Origin: DATBAX01 sp963762965
GTDB taxonomy: Bacteria > Acidobacteriota > Terriglobia > Terriglobales > Acidobacteriaceae
Assembly: GCA_963762965.1 (NCBI GenBank)
Contig: CAVXME010000001.1
Coordinates: forward strand, 248,001-312,000
Reading direction: 5' to 3'
Length of the DNA stretch: 64,000 nt
The notes under the pieces were generated by a model that saw nothing but the letters and a program-made list of their open reading frames with translations, was not told the DNA's origin and made no database searches. A program made the position numbers and the translations under genes. Numbering within the stretch: the first letter of the stretch is position 1; each line of letters begins with the position of its first letter. Of this stretch, positions 61,810-64,000 are shown one piece after another.

Positions 61810-64000
61810 TTACTTCCCGGCGGCTGACTTTCCTTCGAGAGCGCTATAAATGGATTCGTTGGTACAGACCTCGTAATACCATTTCTCGGTCCAGTGTTGC
61901 AGGGTAAAGTCATGGGTGTCGATCTGAGGAATGCGGCTGCCGCGGACCACGATTTTGCGGAAAATGTCGTTGCCCACCGGCACCAGTCCACTGTAAAGAC
62001 GAAACTCCTCACTGCCCCACAGCGCCGGCAGTGGAAGGTGCAAGGGAGCGAGGGAGATCTCCTGCTGGACTTTCTTGAATGCTGCTGCGCTTAAGCGGAT
62101 GCCGCTCAAGTTGTACTTCATAATGAAGTCTTCCGGACTCTCCAGCGCGTCGGCGTCACTCACCGTCTGAAAGGCGTAGACGTTGAACGGAGTTTCCATC
62201 TTCTCCATGGCTTTGCGCACGCGCTTATTGCAGGAAGAGAGCCGGTCGCTTTCATTCAATGCATCGGAGATCATGATGCGTTGCTCGCCATCCATTAAGT
62301 ACATGGGAGGAGAGTCCTGGTAGGAAATTCCCACTCCCAGCTCCAATGACGGGAGACCCGCACGTTCCGACAATTGGTTGTAGCCACGCACAATTTCGAT
62401 CATCTCCCGGGCCAGCACACAGGCCTTGCTGACGGCCAGCGGCGGTTCTCCTTCGCGCTCCAGGAATGCCAGGATGATGGCGTCGCCTTCCAGGAAAACC
62501 TTGGTGGCCCCATATTTTTGCAGGAGCTTGTTCACCGGATCGTAGAAATTCAGGCTGAAATACGAAGCCGGATTCATGTCGCGTTCCAGCAGCGAACGGG
62601 TCAGGCGCGACGAGTCACGGACATCGGCTTTGAGAATTACGTGACGCAGAACTTTTTCTTCCGATGGTTTCCTTTCTTCCGGCAGGTAGAACTCATACAG
62701 CGTGCCGTTCAAGGCCGAGAGTTCCCGCAGTTTCGCATTGCCGATCAGATTGATGCTGTCCATGGCGCCGTTGAGCACTTCCAGGCGCCGCAGGTCGCGA
62801 TGATAGAGGATGAAATCGCGCAGAAAACGTCCCGCGATCTTGGCCCGCTCGGCGGCGCGGCAGCTCGCCACGCGTGCCACGGCGGCGGCAAAGTTCCCCG
62901 AGGAGAGCTTATTGTGCTCTTTGATAAGTTTTTCAACCCTTTCGCGTTCCTCCCTTGAAATCAGGCCGTTCTTCAACTGCTGGGGATTAATTTGCTGCGA
63001 GTATTCGGCCAGCAAGGGTACGACTTCGTAGGATGCGATGACGTATTGCATCACATTTTCCTGCTCCAGGAGTTCCATCCAGGCGGCCAGACGCGCCTTC
63101 TGCGACCGGCCCTCCAGTGTGGAATCATCAGGACCCCCTGCGCCGACCAGTTCCTGGGCATTGTCCGGCACGTTAAGCCATCCGTCGACAACTACGTTTT
63201 GCTCGGCTTCATCAGAAGAAAGATTTAACGACTGCAAGAAGTCACCGGCAATCCGGCTGACCTTGGCAAAGGTGTCAGGATCACGATCGAAGTTGCCGAG
63301 CATCACGTAGTACTCGGCGCAAAGGTAGGTATCGCGTCCGTCTTCGCTCAGGATGAGCGGGTTCAAGAACAACTGATACTCCAACTCTGGTTCGTTCCCA
63401 AAGAGCGAACGGCGGGTGCGCAGCAGGGTTTCTTTCTCAATTTCGCGCAGGGTGCGGAACAATTCCTGGGCGGTTTGGCGGAGAATGATTTTCTTGGCCA
63501 CCTGAAACGCCGCCAGCCGCTCGCGATACTCCAGGGCCCTTTGCTGGCGGACGCCCTCATAGCTCTTCAACATGACGCGGCATCGTTCCAGGATCTGCGC
63601 AAACTGCAAATTCAATTCCGTCCGCAGGAATTTCAGGATGGCGGTCCGCGCCAGCAGGTCCACGGAATTGTTGCCGTCCGCCTTGGCGCGATTCAGAGCG
63701 GCCACATGCATTTCCGCCAGAAGTGGCTTCAGGTCGGAGGGGCCGGTCTTGGCCCGGCTGGGCCCCCGGTTCGATCCTATAAAGTGGTTGGCTTGCGGGG
63801 TTTCGGAAACTTCGGCAGCCAGCAATGACTCCACATTGCCGTAACGCATGATCAATCGCGCCACATGCAAGCGGGTTTGCTCAACAAACTTTGTGCTCAG
63901 GTGAACATCATGGCGAAGATTATCGACGCCGAGCTGAAGACCCGCCAACGACAACGCAGGGGTATAGGAAGCCAGACGCGGGGGCGCCAGTTCTTCGGCT
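61810..64000 (-). CDS. Large protein with class III nucleotidyl-cyclase-like domain (5' end outside window)
   Basis: The frame stays open to the right edge, so only the C-terminal ~729 residues are seen. The first ~430 are helical and unrecognised (LARTAILKFLRTELNLQFAQILERC, RTLREIEKETLLRTRR). From about 435 a class III cyclase fold appears: LKADVRDSSRLTRSLLERD with the first metal Asp, YGATKVFLEGDAIILAF with the second, LELGVGISYQ, and SDALNESDRLS, in which Asn and Arg match the transition-state pair. The C-terminal ~150 residues are beta-rich and unknown. No transmembrane helix was noted. Cyclic nucleotide synthesis or a regulatory pseudo-cyclase are both possible. Confidence 0.75.
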   Translation of the reverse strand, partial: AEELAPPRLASYTPALSLAGLQLGVDNLRHDVHLSTKFVEQTRLHVARLIMRYGNVESLLAAEVSETPQANHFIGSNRGPSRAKTGPSDLKPLLAEMHVAALNRAKADGNNSVDLLARTAILKFLRTELNLQFAQILERCRVMLKSYEGVRQQRALEYRERLAAFQVAKKIILRQTAQELFRTLREIEKETLLRTRRSLFGNEPELEYQLFLNPLILSEDGRDTYLCAEYYVMLGNFDRDPDTFAKVSRIAGDFLQSLNLSSDEAEQNVVVDGWLNVPDNAQELVGAGGPDDSTLEGRSQKARLAAWMELLEQENVMQYVIASYEVVPLLAEYSQQINPQQLKNGLISREERERVEKLIKEHNKLSSGNFAAAVARVASCRAAERAKIAGRFLRDFILYHRDLRRLEVLNGAMDSINLIGNAKLRELSALNGTLYEFYLPEERKPSEEKVLRHVILKADVRDSSRLTRSLLERDMNPASYFSLNFYDPVNKLLQKYGATKVFLEGDAIILAFLEREGEPPLAVSKACVLAREMIEIVRGYNQLSERAGLPSLELGVGISYQDSPPMYLMDGEQRIMISDALNESDRLSSCNKRVRKAMEKMETPFNVYAFQTVSDADALESPEDFIMKYNLSGIRLSAAAFKKVQQEISLAPLHLPLPALWGSEEFRLYSGLVPVGNDIFRKIVVRGSRIPQIDTHDFTLQHWTEKWYYEVCTNESIYSALEGKSAAGK

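Overview
The window looks like a chromosomal segment of an Acidobacteriota (Terriglobia/Koribacter-like) genome, probably from an assembly. The evidence is: a serine/threonine kinase with a C-terminal WD40/TolB-like propeller; a 1183-residue carboxypeptidase-regulatory/TonB-dependent receptor; an N-terminally extended, divergent Hfq; a divergent membrane pyrophosphatase; an orphan multi-PAS kinase; and very many short intergenic repeat families between otherwise housekeeping genes. No prophage, insertion sequence, CRISPR array or rRNA was seen. Assignments rest on reading motifs by eye, without database searches.

Layout. 1-5.9 kb: an acyl-CoA dehydrogenase cut by the window edge, two small unknown genes, the kinase-propeller gene bracketed by 46-bp direct repeats, a thioredoxin-like [2Fe-2S] protein, def, tRNA-Arg(UCU), then a pair of parS-like palindromes. 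6.2-12.2 kb: a DUF1624-type acyltransferase, a tight TPM / pseudo-nucleotidyltransferase / LemA / unknown operon, yheT-like hydrolase and fmdB, a PilZ protein. 12.2-23.4 kb: hppA, TonB-dependent receptor and its probable Fur-family regulator with shared operators, rho preceded by an omega-like gene, comM. 23.6-30.1 kb: orphan histidine kinase, alpha/beta hydrolase, Tat-exported SRPBCC protein, thiolase, and a compact transcription unit for a 15-residue lysine-rich peptide. 30.2-38 kb: minus-strand heat-shock group (CIRCE, hrcA, grpE, dnaJ, rsmE, helicase-nuclease) and mrp. 38.3-47.2 kb: TPR protein plus heptaheme cytochrome, a second parS-like pair, thioesterase, SDR, Lon-N protein, and a MoxR/BchI-type ATPase with a VWA partner broken by a frameshift. 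47.2-57.9 kb: CDGSH protein, glycosyltransferase/PIG-L pair, M61 peptidase, tmk-holB, hfq, dcd, HU, site-2 protease. 58-64 kb: MFS exporter, PilZ, TadZ/CpaE-like ATPase, and a large cyclase-domain protein running off the right edge.

The most unusual signal is not a gene. At least ten intergenic places carry imperfect tandem heptamers (strict 7-bp period), at most loci arranged as two inverted arms. The heptamer differs from locus to locus but the architecture is the same. Other notable items are the Fur-box circuit (17-bp palindromes of type TTGCAACTNAGTTGCAA), the 15-aa peptide unit, the paired parS-like sites, and the degenerate nucleotidyltransferase inside a LemA/TPM operon.
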